Of a stretch of 13,140 bases of DNA, positions 12,880 to 13,140 are shown piece after piece; the first letter of the stretch is position 1; each line of letters starts with the position of its first letter. This DNA is from JACQHM01 sp964535215 (GTDB lineage Bacteria > Methylomirabilota > Methylomirabilia > Methylomirabilales > JACQHM01). The position numbers and the translations under genes were made by a program. The notes below the pieces were generated by a model. That model was given only the letters and a program-made list of their open reading frames with translations. It ran no database searches and had not been told where the DNA came from. The stretch lies in assembly GCA_964535215.1 (NCBI GenBank), contig CAZHST010000070.1, positions 1-13,140 of the forward strand, read 5' to 3'.

Positions 12880-13140
12880 TTAGAACCAGAAAGCCATCCG
12901 GGTCAGGATCTCCCAGGAGGTGTCATCAGCCTTGACCAGCTTCTGAGTTGCCGGGTCAAAGCTGAACGGCGTCCCCAAGTCGTTGTCAAACCAGTAGTGG
13001 GTCCAGTTGAGCATGAGCCTGACATTTCGGTTCAAGTACCAGTTGATCCCCACCGTCAAGGCCTTCGCCCCATTCTCAGCGGTCGTGCCCCCTCCAGTGA
13101 TCCCCTTCGTGATGTTCCCATCGGCGAAGTCTAAGGGGTC
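12880..13140 (-). CDS. C-terminal part of an OprP/OprO-type phosphate-selective porin (partial)
   Basis: The last 86 codons of a minus-strand gene enter from the right edge and end in TAA at 12882-12880. The translated end has alternating beta-strand pattern: KALTVGINWYLNRNVRLMLNWTHYWFDND (in parts), then DDTSWEILTRMAFWF. GINWYLNxNVRxMLNW followed by a strand ending in Phe is typical of the C-terminus of phosphate-selective porins O/P. The terminal aromatic Phe is the signal for outer-membrane barrel assembly. Placement upstream of pstS supports a phosphate or anion channel. The substrate-selecting basic residues of the barrel interior lie outside the window, so selectivity cannot be judged. 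Confidence 0.8.
   Translation of the reverse strand, partial: DPLDFADGNITKGITGGGTTAENGAKALTVGINWYLNRNVRLMLNWTHYWFDNDLGTPFSFDPATQKLVKADDTSWEILTRMAFWF

Noticed and set aside
1..13140. CRISPR array or insertion-sequence ends
   Set aside because: No regularly spaced repeats of CRISPR type and no transposase frame with terminal inverted repeats are visible.

Overview
The window looks like a chromosomal segment of a GC-rich diderm (Gram-negative-type) bacterium. An outer-membrane porin ends on a C-terminal Phe, the Pst operon carries a Pho-box promoter, and the LexA site has the CTGT-N8-ACAG form familiar from proteobacteria. I cannot name the phylum from sequence alone. Two blocks meet at a tRNA-Val(CAC) gene at 7435-7510.

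The right block (7591-13140, all on the minus strand) is a phosphate acquisition locus. In transcription order it holds the 3' end of an OprP/OprO-type porin, a 72-aa barrel-sandwich-like protein, pstS, pstC, pstA, pstB and an unusual phoU. pstS is preceded by four 7-bp Pho-box repeats in exact 11-bp phase, followed by a -10-like element. pstC/pstA overlap as GTGA and pstA/pstB as ATGA, so the operon looks translationally coupled. The last gene fuses an N-terminal PhoU to a C-terminal DUF47 (Pit-accessory) domain. Together they would move phosphate across the outer membrane (porin), bind it in the periplasm (PstS), import it (PstCAB) and report transport state to a PhoR/PhoB-type system (PhoU).

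The left block (1-7434) looks accessory. Next to the tRNA 3' end lies a tyrosine recombinase with a DUF3596-like arm domain. It is preceded by a small MerR/AlpA-type excisionase-like gene and followed by a strong intrinsic terminator. Divergent from these is a lexA-helicase operon. The lexA promoter has -35 TTGACA and -10 TATATT exactly 17 nt apart, and a LexA box fills the spacer. The helicase is Ski2/Hel308-like and carries a C-terminal OmpR/PhoB-type winged helix, an uncommon fusion. Further left are an MNT-HEPN toxin-antitoxin pair on the plus strand (noticeably less GC-rich), then minus-strand genes: a sigma-factor-like gene broken by a one-base frameshift in a G5 run, an unrecognised 116-aa protein and the start of another gene.

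The most interesting unit is 2466-7434. A LexA repressor controls itself and probably a co-transcribed helicase-winged-helix protein, immediately beside an xis-int module at a tRNA gene. This could be a DNA-damage-responsive integrative element. The second att site is not in the window, so the element's extent is unproven.
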